IMG/VR virus record: IMGVR_UViG_3300035698_031506
Location: 1 to 25,322 of that record
Source: a virus
Direction: 5' to 3' (one strand)
DNA length: 25,322 bases
Shown here: positions 1 to 6,722 of the stretch, piece by piece
How the letters are laid out: each line of letters opens with the position of its first letter
Numbering within the stretch: position 1 is the first letter of the stretch
The notes under the pieces: model-generated
What the model was told of the DNA's origin: nothing
The model's database searches: none
Seen by the model: only the letters and a program-made list of their open reading frames with translations
Translations under genes and position numbers: made by a program

Positions 1-349
1 AAGGTTATCGGGCGACCGTTAGATTCGACGGTATTTCGGGAATGTCAGAATCTGAAATTAATTTCTTGTTAATTTTAGTGACATGGAGAAATAGACGAAC
101 TCTTTAGTGAGTCAGTTGAATCTAACACGAAGCTATGTTTCGTTCCGGTTTCTTGCCGGAATGAAATATGAGCGACTGTTATCGTGAGTATGACGGACTG
201 AGGCACGAAGGAGTAATATTCACGACTGCCCTTTCATCTCGGCCACTGCCCCCTCTCTTCGCCATCAGGCGTAAATATCATCGAGCGAAGCGAAGATACC
301 TTTCATTCTTACCCTTCTCAGGGACTAACCAGGAGAAGGGTATTTTTTT
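1..349 (+). ncRNA. Large structured RNA, 3' part, class not recognised
   Basis: No convincing protein is encoded here, but the plus strand folds into a series of long helices, read by eye. A 12-bp closing stem pairs 18-29 (GTTAGATTCGAC) with 115-126 (GTTGAATCTAAC), with one G-U pair. Inside it, 42-47 pairs with 79-84 and 52-61 with 69-78. A hairpin pairs 135-148 with 156-169 around a 7-nt loop. A further helix pairs 183-191 with 216-224. The element ends in the intrinsic terminator at 310-349. Several helices keep pairing through G-U wobbles. The 5' end may lie upstream of the window. Large ornate RNAs such as GOLLD and ROOL are known from phages and prophages, but I could not match this one to either. 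A regulatory leader is an alternative, though termination before the next gene makes an independent RNA more likely. Confidence 0.55.
310..349 (+). terminator. Strong rho-independent terminator
   Basis: A perfect 10-bp stem pairs 310-319 (TACCCTTCTC) with 333-342 (GAGAAGGGTA). The loop is 13 nt and seven T residues follow. It ends the structured RNA upstream and separates it from the control region downstream. Confidence 0.88.
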
Positions 350-750
350 GCGTTCCTGTAATCGGCAGGCCGCTTTTTCGTCTGGGTGGCAGTGTGTGTT
401 CTTCTTTTCCTTACCTTTTGTTTGTTTTGTACAAAAAAAATGTAACTCTGTAACCAATTCTCAAAAGACTTAAAAGAGAGAGAGTTACACGGTTACGTTT
501 TGTTTTTGCTATTTTTGTTGGACACACTTTTTTTGTAACCACCCAAACGGGCACACTTTGGTTACACTTTTGGAATCTACAGGGTACATTTTTATTTTTG
601 TGAATGTAACGCTGTAATTAGTTGAAAATAAATATTTTAACTTTTGAAAATTGCCCGGTTACGTTTACACACTTTTTTTGTGCGAAAACTATGGTAACCG
701 GAAAAAAGATAGCGTGTACATTTTGTCAACTCCCGTTTAACAACTATATT
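350..750. promoter_or_regulatory. Gene-free control region rich in GTTAC/GTAAC words
   Basis: About 430 bases without a credible gene. Nine GTTAC or GTAAC pentamers fall between 441 and 699, near 442, 450, 484, 492, 535, 561, 606, 658 and 695. By base composition alone well under one would be expected in that length. A 14-bp perfect direct repeat (CACAC, seven T, GT) occurs at 523-536 and 668-681. Repeated short words in both orientations ahead of a promoter suggest binding sites for a regulator or an iteron-like replication site. Which of these it is cannot be told from sequence alone. Confidence 0.5.
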
Positions 751-752
751 TG
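722..752 (+). promoter_or_regulatory. Canonical Bacteroidota promoter
   Basis: TTTG at 722-725 is followed by a 19-nt spacer and TATATTTG at 745-752, an exact match to the Bacteroidota -33/-7 consensus (TTTG, 19-21 nt, TAnnTTTG). Transcription would start near 758, giving a leader of about 26 nt before the ATG at 785. Confidence 0.72.
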
Positions 753-784
753 TTTTGTTGCATTGGGCAAATTATACGCCCACT

Positions 785-1294
785 ATGAATATTGATTTTT
801 CTGAAAAACCTAAAGTTGCTCTACACCTGGACCCGGTACACCAAGCTTACTGCCGTTACATTTTTAAAACTCCTCGCGAACAGAAAGAAATTGTAGTTAC
901 CAGGTGTCATCCAATTGGGCAAAGGCTTACTTCCATAACCGAGAAATCTAAGTTTCTAAATAAAAATCCTTCTGTAAAGAATTTAGTTTTGTTTATTTTA
1001 CCGCATGATAATGTAAACCATTATCATGTAAAACGTTCTTTTCTGAAAGTGAATGAAACGGAGCGACAAAAATTCAACGATTTTATAAGAAGCGAATTTA
1101 GCCTATGGATTAGGGAAGAGTTTTACAGAGGCTACGAAATTTTTAAGTGGGACCAAAAAACAATTGTTGAAGCAATTTGCCGAAAAATAAACGTGCGAAA
1201 TAATACAGTTAATTCGGCCACTATTACAAAAAACGACTATCGCAACCGGGTGTATGTAGAGAAATATCGCGCTTCCTTCCTCGAAAAGCTGTGA
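785..1294 (+). CDS. Hypothetical protein, 169 aa
   Basis: I do not recognise this protein. The reading frame is open from a TTG at 755, but I prefer the ATG at 785 (product begins MNIDFSEKPK) because the canonical promoter at 722-752 would start transcription near 758, leaving little or no leader for the TTG. The protein is basic and soluble-looking, with no signal peptide or membrane segment. Its middle (YRGYEIFKWDQ...) and C-terminus (NDYRNRVYVEKYR) are rich in aromatic and basic residues, which would fit nucleic-acid or protein binding but proves nothing. It is the first gene after the control region. It could be an early or regulatory phage protein or the first gene of the structural operon. 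Confidence 0.6.
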   Translation: MNIDFSEKPKVALHLDPVHQAYCRYIFKTPREQKEIVVTRCHPIGQRLTSITEKSKFLNKNPSVKNLVLFILPHDNVNHYHVKRSFLKVNETERQKFNDFIRSEFSLWIREEFYRGYEIFKWDQKTIVEAICRKINVRNNTVNSATITKNDYRNRVYVEKYRASFLEKL

Positions 1295-1318
1295 TATAAG
1301 CGAGAAATAAAAATGTAT

Positions 1319-1355
1319 TAATGATTTTCTTTGAAACAGGCTTATAAAATCATTA
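1319..1355 (+). other. Intergenic 10-bp inverted repeat
   Basis: TAATGATTTT at 1319-1328 is perfectly complementary to 1346-1355, with a 17-nt loop. It is followed by A residues, not T residues, so it is not an obvious terminator for plus-strand transcription. It could be an RNA-processing or protein-binding site between the genes at 785 and 1372. Confidence 0.45.
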
Positions 1356-1371
1356 AAAAAAACCTGCAGAA

Positions 1372-1809
1372 ATGGATACAAAATTAAAATCGACAGATCG
1401 CCCCATCGCAATTTATTACACATTACTAAGCGATGTAAATTGGATAAGCAAAGTAAACGATTCTCAATGTACAGTTAATTTGGCTGTGGACTGGAAGTTG
1501 ATAAATACCACAATTGGATCAATAGATTTAAAAGAACCACCTGGAGTACAAACAGCAGCAGGTATTGAATATGTAACCAACATTAATGCAATTTTGCCAG
1601 GGCACAACGAAACAACCCCAGAACAAATTGCGAATATCTCTGGTAGGAAAGTGTTATTAAGGTTCGATTACAGGCAGGGATTAAAGAAAGTAGTAGGCGA
1701 TTCCATGATTGGGCCCCGATTATTTATTGGAATTGATTCCGGCACTTCAACCAAACGAATTTTAAAGGCTTCGTTTAAAAGCACCCACCCCAACCTCTTT
1801 ATAGTATAG
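1372..1809 (+). CDS. Hypothetical phage protein, 145 aa
   Basis: I do not recognise the family. It has no signal peptide or membrane segment. Residues 20-75 read as alternating beta-type sequence (VNWISKVNDSQCTVNLAVDWKL), and the second half has a basic stretch (GRKVLLRFDYRQGLKKV). It lies just upstream of the head protease, so a role as a minor head or joining protein is plausible but only by position. Its stop codon overlaps by one base the GTCCTTT box that precedes the protease gene, so protease and capsid may have their own promoter in addition to read-through from here. Confidence 0.6.
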   Translation: MDTKLKSTDRPIAIYYTLLSDVNWISKVNDSQCTVNLAVDWKLINTTIGSIDLKEPPGVQTAAGIEYVTNINAILPGHNETTPEQIANISGRKVLLRFDYRQGLKKVVGDSMIGPRLFIGIDSGTSTKRILKASFKSTHPNLFIV

Positions 1810-1843
1810 TCCTTTATAAGCCCTGCCCCTTAGAGTAATATTG
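1809..1843 (+). promoter_or_regulatory. Putative phage late promoter (copy A)
   Basis: GTCCTTT at 1809-1815, then 20 nt, then TAATATTG at 1836-1843, which resembles the TAnnTTTG -7 element. The same box with the same 27-nt start-to-start spacing occurs at 14619 and 19239. The ATG at 1849 lies only 5 nt after the -7-like element, so the transcript would be leaderless or nearly so, unless translation starts further in. Confidence 0.5.
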
Positions 1844-1848
1844 TATAT

Positions 1849-2820
1849 ATGATGGATACAGTATTACAGCAACAATGGCAATTTCTACTTATGTCGCAAA
1901 TGCGCAGAGGTATTTGGGCAATGCAGCCCGATAAAGTTATTGCTATGGGCGCCACAGTACAGGAGCTGATGAACCGCGACTGGAACAGTGGAATGCAAAC
2001 TCTTGACCTGGAAACAGAAAAGAGTCGTGCTGAATTTCCGGTTGGCATAAAAACAAAATCGGGAGAAGTACTTGCAGGAAAAAACTCATTAGATCAGGCT
2101 CCCGAAGGAAGTACTGCCGTAATTCCATTAAAAGGAACCATGCTGAAGTATGGAACCTACTGCACGTATGGCACCGAAGAAATTGCCTCGAAATTATTAG
2201 AAGCCGCCATGCACCGAAATATAGCATCGTTGGTATTGGATGTTGATTCGGGCGGAGGAGCTGTTGATGCTGTGGCACCAATGGTACAAGCCATTGCCAA
2301 AACCCGCAATGAAATTGGAAAACCTGTAGTTGCATCTGGTGATTTGTGTGCCAGTGCTGCCGTTTGGGTAGCCGCTGCCTGTACTCGTGTTTTAGCCAAC
2401 AACCTTATTTCTGCCGAGTTTGGAAGTATTGGAGTAATGATGGGGTTCTGGGACGTAGTGCCTTACTGGGAAAAAGAGGGATTTAAACGCCACGACATTT
2501 ATGCTCCAGAATCGGACTGGAAAAACCGTGCATTTAAATTGGCACTGGAAGGAAAGTACGATGAAATTAAACAGGAGGAACTTTCTCCGCTGGCTATTGC
2601 TTTCCAAAATGCAATAAAAGCAACTCGCGGGAACAAACTAAAATTAGATGTTCCGGGATTATTAAACGGGCGAATGTTTTTCGCCAATAACGAAAAAGAC
2701 AATTCACTTAACGCCAAAGAGGTGGGTTTGATTGACGAGGTAGGGACACTGGACGATGCAATCGACCTGAGTCGCGACCTGGCAAAATCAGCCTTTGTGG
2801 ACAAATATGTATCATCATAA
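1849..2820 (+). CDS. S49-family (SppA/ClpP-like) head maturation protease
   Basis: Probably the prohead protease, which cleaves scaffold and capsid precursor during head maturation. The 323-aa protein has the peptidase S49 signature: a beta-strand and glycine loop LVLDVDSGGG (residues 128-137), the nucleophile region GDLCASAAVWVAA with the likely catalytic Ser at 169, then EFGSIGVMMG (190-199) as in SppA proteins. S49 enzymes use a Ser-Lys dyad; I did not pin down the lysine. There is no signal peptide or transmembrane helix, unlike cellular SppA, which fits a phage protease. The capsid gene follows 12 bases downstream. The start could be the ATG at 1849, the ATG at 1852, or an internal Met such as residue 15 if the putative late promoter is real. 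Confidence 0.85.
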   Translation: MMDTVLQQQWQFLLMSQMRRGIWAMQPDKVIAMGATVQELMNRDWNSGMQTLDLETEKSRAEFPVGIKTKSGEVLAGKNSLDQAPEGSTAVIPLKGTMLKYGTYCTYGTEEIASKLLEAAMHRNIASLVLDVDSGGGAVDAVAPMVQAIAKTRNEIGKPVVASGDLCASAAVWVAAACTRVLANNLISAEFGSIGVMMGFWDVVPYWEKEGFKRHDIYAPESDWKNRAFKLALEGKYDEIKQEELSPLAIAFQNAIKATRGNKLKLDVPGLLNGRMFFANNEKDNSLNAKEVGLIDEVGTLDDAIDLSRDLAKSAFVDKYVSS

Positions 2821-2832
2821 AAATTAATTACA

Positions 2833-4302
2833 ATGTTTAAACACGCACTGAGCATGGTTCTTGCTTTTTTAGGAGCTAAAAGTTTTGCCAAAGAAGACGG
2901 CAAATCGGTTATTTCTGAAGAGCAAAAGAAACAGCTTTCCGCTGAATACGGTGAGCAGTTTGTAACCAAGTTCGAGGCTGACTTGGCAAAAAATGAAGCC
3001 ACCGGGGAGGACCCTCTCCGAGCCCGCCTCGATGAGAAGTTTAAAAACTTAGAAGCAATTGTTGAAGGACAAAAAGGCACCTTAGCAACTTTGACTTCTG
3101 AAAACAAGGATCTGAAAGGGAAAGTTGCAAAATTGGAAGACACTCCGGAAGAAGAACCGGCTGCCGAATTTGTTAAAGGAGAAAACGGTAAACAAAAGTT
3201 GAAATTCAACATTAACCGTAATGCTGCCCACAATAAAATTGCTGCCGCATTTTTGGCTGGCGATTCTCGCGTGTTAGCTGCAGGCGAAACTATTGATGTT
3301 GATTCGGTAGTTGGTGAATTTGGCGATTTGGTAAATTATGTGAAGCTGGATATGATCCGGGACTTGTTCCAGGGATTTGAAACTGCACAGCATTTAACCT
3401 GGAAACGTGCCATTACTTCGTGGAAAGCAACCCGTGCTATAATTACTTCGGTAGTTCAGCAGTTTGTACCAAAATTTACTCCACTTGGAGATACCAGTTT
3501 TAAACCACTTACCATTCCGGTACGCAGATTTAAAATTAACGTGCTAATTACACCTGCCGATGTTGAAGATTGGATTTTTGCCATGTACGACGAATCGAAA
3601 GATTTGGACCAGCACCCGGTTACTGTATATATCATCAATAAATTAATTGTGCCCCAAGCGTGGGAAGATTTAGATGATATTGTTGCCAATGGTGTTTATG
3701 AAGAATTGGACTGGAGTACAGTGTCTGAAAACGACCAGGGACAAGATCCAAGTAAATCTATTGATGGATTTATGACTATCCTGAAAAAGGATAAAGCTTT
3801 GGGTGAAGGTAGCCGCCTGATGAACTATATTGCACTTGGGGAAATTACTTCGGCCAACGTTTTGGACAAAGTAAACGTGTTTGTTGATGCAATCGACAAA
3901 AAATACAAGCGCAAAGAAATGCCGATTTATATCGACCCTACTTTGTACCGGATGTACAAACGTGCTTATAAAAATAAGTACGGCGAAGGTTCGAGCAAAG
4001 GCGACGATCCTAGATATGGTGGCGATGTAATTGATTTCAGTCGTAACCGTTTGGTTCCGATGTACAACATGACCGACACGCAAGGTATGTTTACCACACC
4101 AAAAGAAAACTTTATTGGTTTACGCCATAAAAATGAGCCTGGTGCAACCAAGCTTACTTTACGTAAATACGACTACGATATTCACTGTTTAGGAGAATTC
4201 CGCTTAGGTATTGGTTTTGCCATTGCCGGTGGTGTATTCTATTCAATTCCTGACATTGCCGATTCTGGTTCAGGTTCTGGTTCTGCCGGAGGTGGAGTAT
4301 AA
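2833..4302 (+). CDS. Major capsid protein with scaffold-like N-terminal domain
   Basis: The 489-aa product follows the head protease directly, the expected place for the capsid gene. Residues 20-110 are highly charged. A heptad-like stretch at about 60-103 (LDEKFKNLEAIVEGQ...) looks like the coiled-coil delta/scaffold domain that phage proteases remove in HK97-type capsids. The rest (about 125-475) has the mixed alpha/beta character of a capsid subunit, including a long segment of strands (LTIPVRRFKINVLITPADVE). The C-terminus is a Gly/Ser tail (GSGSGSAGGG). The HK97 fold is inferred from context and architecture, not shown directly. A strong hairpin follows the stop codon. Confidence 0.8.
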   Translation: MFKHALSMVLAFLGAKSFAKEDGKSVISEEQKKQLSAEYGEQFVTKFEADLAKNEATGEDPLRARLDEKFKNLEAIVEGQKGTLATLTSENKDLKGKVAKLEDTPEEEPAAEFVKGENGKQKLKFNINRNAAHNKIAAAFLAGDSRVLAAGETIDVDSVVGEFGDLVNYVKLDMIRDLFQGFETAQHLTWKRAITSWKATRAIITSVVQQFVPKFTPLGDTSFKPLTIPVRRFKINVLITPADVEDWIFAMYDESKDLDQHPVTVYIINKLIVPQAWEDLDDIVANGVYEELDWSTVSENDQGQDPSKSIDGFMTILKKDKALGEGSRLMNYIALGEITSANVLDKVNVFVDAIDKKYKRKEMPIYIDPTLYRMYKRAYKNKYGEGSSKGDDPRYGGDVIDFSRNRLVPMYNMTDTQGMFTTPKENFIGLRHKNEPGATKLTLRKYDYDIHCLGEFRLGIGFAIAGGVFYSIPDIADSGSGSGSAGGGV

Positions 4303-4313
4303 AGAACTTACTG

Positions 4314-4339
4314 AGCGAAGCTCCTCCGGGAGCTTTGCT
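4314..4339 (+). terminator. UNCG-capped hairpin after the capsid gene (attenuator or stabiliser)
   Basis: An 11-bp stem pairs 4314-4324 with 4329-4339 (one G-U pair), closed by the tetraloop TCCG on a C-G pair, a UNCG-type loop. Only a weak T-rich run follows. It most likely causes partial termination or protects the 3' end of the capsid mRNA, so that capsid is made in excess over the next gene. Confidence 0.65.
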
Positions 4340-4363
4340 TTATCACTATAAAAATTTACAATT

Positions 4364-4909
4364 ATGACATACGCAGCAGTAAGTGTACCAAAAACCGGAG
4401 CTAATCCCGGGAGACCTAAAGGGAAAAATCCTAATATCATTATTTGTCGTACCGACGAGATTGATAATTTCCCAACGCGCGATGAAAATGGAGTTAAAAA
4501 TGTTGCAGATTCGCTCCTGACTATGTTGGCGGGTAAAAATGCAATTTACATTTATGGCACTACATCGACCATTAAGCGTTATGATACCGGCGAAGGCGAT
4601 CCAGATGCAAAAGGATGGATTCAGAACCTGGAGTTTGAACACCCGGGCGATGAAATTGCCTTGCAGGAATTTTTGGAAAACAACATCAACGAAAATTTGG
4701 TGGCTTTATCGTTCCGCCGTGGTTTTACCGATGTAAAATTACACGGAACAATTGAAGAGCCACTTCAGTTTGAAGTGGAAGAGCAAGATGATAAAGAAGC
4801 ATTAAAAACCACTATTAAATTAAAATCGGTAATGCGTGGACCAAAATCCATGATTTATGTTGGTGCTGCACCAACTCTCGATACCGATTCTGGGGGTATT
4901 GGAGTTTAA
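4364..4909 (+). CDS. Small phage structural protein, tail-tube candidate
   Basis: A 181-aa soluble protein between the capsid gene and a strong terminator. The N-terminal part is hydrophilic (PKTGANPGRPKGKNPN). The C-terminal half has alternating strands (DVKLHGTIEEPLQFEVEEQ, then ALKTTIKLKSV). This strand pattern with a conserved-looking acidic stretch resembles tail-tube or head-decoration proteins, and no better tail-tube candidate is seen near the tape measure gene. The leader ATTTACAATT before the ATG is typical of Bacteroidota starts. Family membership is not recognised with certainty; a head decoration protein is the main alternative. Confidence 0.55.
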   Translation: MTYAAVSVPKTGANPGRPKGKNPNIIICRTDEIDNFPTRDENGVKNVADSLLTMLAGKNAIYIYGTTSTIKRYDTGEGDPDAKGWIQNLEFEHPGDEIALQEFLENNINENLVALSFRRGFTDVKLHGTIEEPLQFEVEEQDDKEALKTTIKLKSVMRGPKSMIYVGAAPTLDTDSGGIGV

Positions 4910-4947
4910 TTCTTTTTTTCTTTCTATAATCTGATTTTATTCGTGTT

Positions 4948-4982
4948 AAAAGGCTTGCCAGAATTTGGCAAGCCTTTTTTTT
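4948..4982 (+). terminator. Strong rho-independent terminator
   Basis: AGGCTTGCCA at 4951-4960 pairs perfectly with 4966-4975, with a 5-nt loop and an eight-T run at 4975-4982. The A residues at 4948-4950 extend the stem. It ends the protease-capsid transcription unit. Confidence 0.92.
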
Positions 4983-4985
4983 GGC

Positions 4986-5030
4986 AACTTACTACTGTCC
5001 TTTAAATGCAATTGCAAATTTCCAAACTTG
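4986..5030 (+). promoter_or_regulatory. Putative phage late promoter (copy B, weaker)
   Basis: AACTTACTACTGTCCTTTAA at 4986-5005 closely matches the box at 14608-14627 (AACTTTCTTCTGTCCTTTTA). The -7-like element is poor (CAAACTTG at 5023-5030) and one base closer than in the other copies. It lies directly after a terminator and before the gene at 5056, where a promoter is needed. Confidence 0.42.
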
Positions 5031-5055
5031 CTGTAAACATTTAAAAATATGAATT

Positions 5056-5949
5056 ATGGCTAAAATTACTGAGAAAAGTACCAAGGCAGATATATATGCT
5101 GCTTACCAAAAATCGTATGGAGAAGTTATAAACCTTGAAGCATCTATTCTTCGGCTTGAAACCGAAAAAGAACAAAGCTCTGAAGCTGCACCGATAAATA
5201 CACAAGCGATTACTATTGTAATTCCATACATTCACGAACTTGCCCAGGCTAATGAATTGCAATTGGCTTTACGCGGATGGGATGAGAATTTTAAGGAAGA
5301 CTTTAAAATTGTTGTAATAGGCGACCGCGAGCCGTGGATGAACGACCTTGTTAATGTAATTGAATGCAAACGCATTGGAAACAATCCACCGCTAGATGTT
5401 GTAAATAAAATGTTGCTGGCCATTGATAGTGACCTGGTAAGCGAAAAGTTTATTTGGGCGAACGATGACCAGTATGTGAATACACCTTGTATGCTTGCCG
5501 ATTTTGAAACCCTTAAATGTGTTGGCAAATTAAGTAAAACGTTTGGAACTACAGTTTTCCAAAAAAATAAAGCGCAAACAGCTGCACTGCTCCGGGAAAA
5601 CAAAATAGGGAATTGGGATTTTTCTTCTCATACACCTATTGTTTACGAAAAAACAAAGCTGCTTGCACTAATCCATAAATTTGGATTAATGAAAAATCCT
5701 TATCTGGTGCAAACGCTTTATTTTAATTACTATTTTCCGAAATATGTGCCTTACAATGTAGAAGCCAGGGAAGCCTTATTAAAAGACAATATTAAAGCCG
5801 GAGTGTACAGAGTTGGTGCAGACCTTAAACTCTTGCAGCAATTAATGCCAGGGAAAAAGATGTTAAGCAATTCGGAAACTGGCTGGTCCGATTCGTTGTC
5901 GAAAATTCTCAACAAACGATTTTCAGAAAAATGCAGATTCGAAAAATAA
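5056..5949 (+). CDS. Stealth-like glycosyltransferase-family protein
   Basis: The 297-aa product has a short N-terminal helical part (residues 1-40), then a nucleotide-sugar transferase-like domain. Features in order: IVIPYIH at 54-60; ANELQLALRGW at 65-75, like the DNELRYSLRS segment of Stealth CR2; VVIGDREPWM at 86-95; an acidic WANDDQY motif at 134-140 matching the NDD metal/sugar-phosphate motif; and SHTPIVYEK at 191-199 in the place of the conserved His-Pro of CR3. Stealth proteins transfer hexose-1-phosphate units onto polysaccharides. Here the gene sits between capsid and terminase, so capsid or tail glycosylation, or modification of a host surface glycan, is possible. The next gene overlaps it by 19 bases. 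Activity is inferred from motifs only. Confidence 0.6.
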   Translation: MAKITEKSTKADIYAAYQKSYGEVINLEASILRLETEKEQSSEAAPINTQAITIVIPYIHELAQANELQLALRGWDENFKEDFKIVVIGDREPWMNDLVNVIECKRIGNNPPLDVVNKMLLAIDSDLVSEKFIWANDDQYVNTPCMLADFETLKCVGKLSKTFGTTVFQKNKAQTAALLRENKIGNWDFSSHTPIVYEKTKLLALIHKFGLMKNPYLVQTLYFNYYFPKYVPYNVEAREALLKDNIKAGVYRVGADLKLLQQLMPGKKMLSNSETGWSDSLSKILNKRFSEKCRFEK

Positions 5950-6722
5950 GCGATAAAACCCAACGGGTAAAAATAGTTACCTGGATGCGCAGCGGGGCAC
6001 CTCTTTCTAAAGGTGTCGCGCTTTATGCATCTCTGCCCCACAATGTGCGATTGCTTACTGCACTTCAGAAAAATGCTGAAGCATACGAAAAAGAGATGGT
6101 GCTAGACATTTGCACAATGTTGGGTATTTCAACCGTAAAATTCAATTCAATTAAAAACCAATACAATGACACCAAGAAAAACGCAGGGACTTCCCGGAAC
6201 CGGAATGTTGGAAGAGAAACTCAGGCAAAAAACAGGAAGGCAAAAAGACCAGGCTCCTTTCGACAAGAGTGGCCGTTCTTATCCAAACCCGAATGTCCAC
6301 CGGAACTCAAGGCACTAGCAGCCGATAAAATAAGTTGTTGGGAACGATACACCGCCAATCATAAAAAACTTTTTGATTGTGGAACTTTGGAGGAGTGCAG
6401 CGAGATTGCACACCAAATTGTAAAAGACTACAAAGAAAATCGGCAAATATTCGAAGAGTTTGAGCATTACCAGAAAAATGGAAAATTACTTGGAGTGCAT
6501 CCGGTATTTAACCACTACAAAACATTTAAGCAGCTCAGAGGCAAAAACGTGATTGCGTTGGTGACTTTGCACGAAAAAACATTACCACACCGTATTTGGC
6601 GAATTAAGAACGAAATTGAGAAAGGCGACAAACCTCATTTACGAGCAAACCGCGAAAAGCGATTGCACGAAGTGGAAGGGGAACTGGCAGAAGTAAAACG
6701 ATTGCTGGGAATGAATGGGTAA
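5931..6722 (+). CDS. Hypothetical protein, 263 aa
   Basis: Overlaps the glycosyltransferase-like gene by 19 bases and the next gene by 8, so it is translationally coupled within a packaging operon. It is a very basic protein. Residues 75-110 (KNQYNDTKKNAG... KNRKAKRPGSF) look disordered and positively charged, and the C-terminal 80 residues are predicted helical with alternating charge (IWRIKNEIEKGDKPHLRANREKRLHEVEGELAEVKRLL). No family is recognised. A nucleic-acid-binding or packaging accessory role would fit the charge and position but is not shown. Confidence 0.65.
   Translation: MQIRKISDKTQRVKIVTWMRSGAPLSKGVALYASLPHNVRLLTALQKNAEAYEKEMVLDICTMLGISTVKFNSIKNQYNDTKKNAGTSRNRNVGRETQAKNRKAKRPGSFRQEWPFLSKPECPPELKALAADKISCWERYTANHKKLFDCGTLEECSEIAHQIVKDYKENRQIFEEFEHYQKNGKLLGVHPVFNHYKTFKQLRGKNVIALVTLHEKTLPHRIWRIKNEIEKGDKPHLRANREKRLHEVEGELAEVKRLLGMNG

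Noticed and set aside
1-349. tmRNA, because GATTCGACGG near 21-30 resembles the start of tmRNA genes
   Set aside because: There is no 3' tRNA-like half (no T-arm GGTTCRA...CC or CCA-type end), the GATTCGAC segment is engaged in a long helix with 115-126, and the element ends in a terminator instead.
168-473. A 101-codon frame beginning MSDCYREYDG
   Set aside because: It overlaps the structured RNA and its terminator, has no recognisable domain or start context, and has the composition of non-coding sequence.
430-720. CRISPR array
   Set aside because: The repeated words are only 5-14 bases, unevenly spaced, and lack uniform spacers.
2499-3233. A long reverse-strand frame of 244 codons across the protease and capsid genes
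   Set aside because: It lies wholly inside two well-supported genes on the other strand and has a serine-rich, low-complexity translation typical of a shadow frame.
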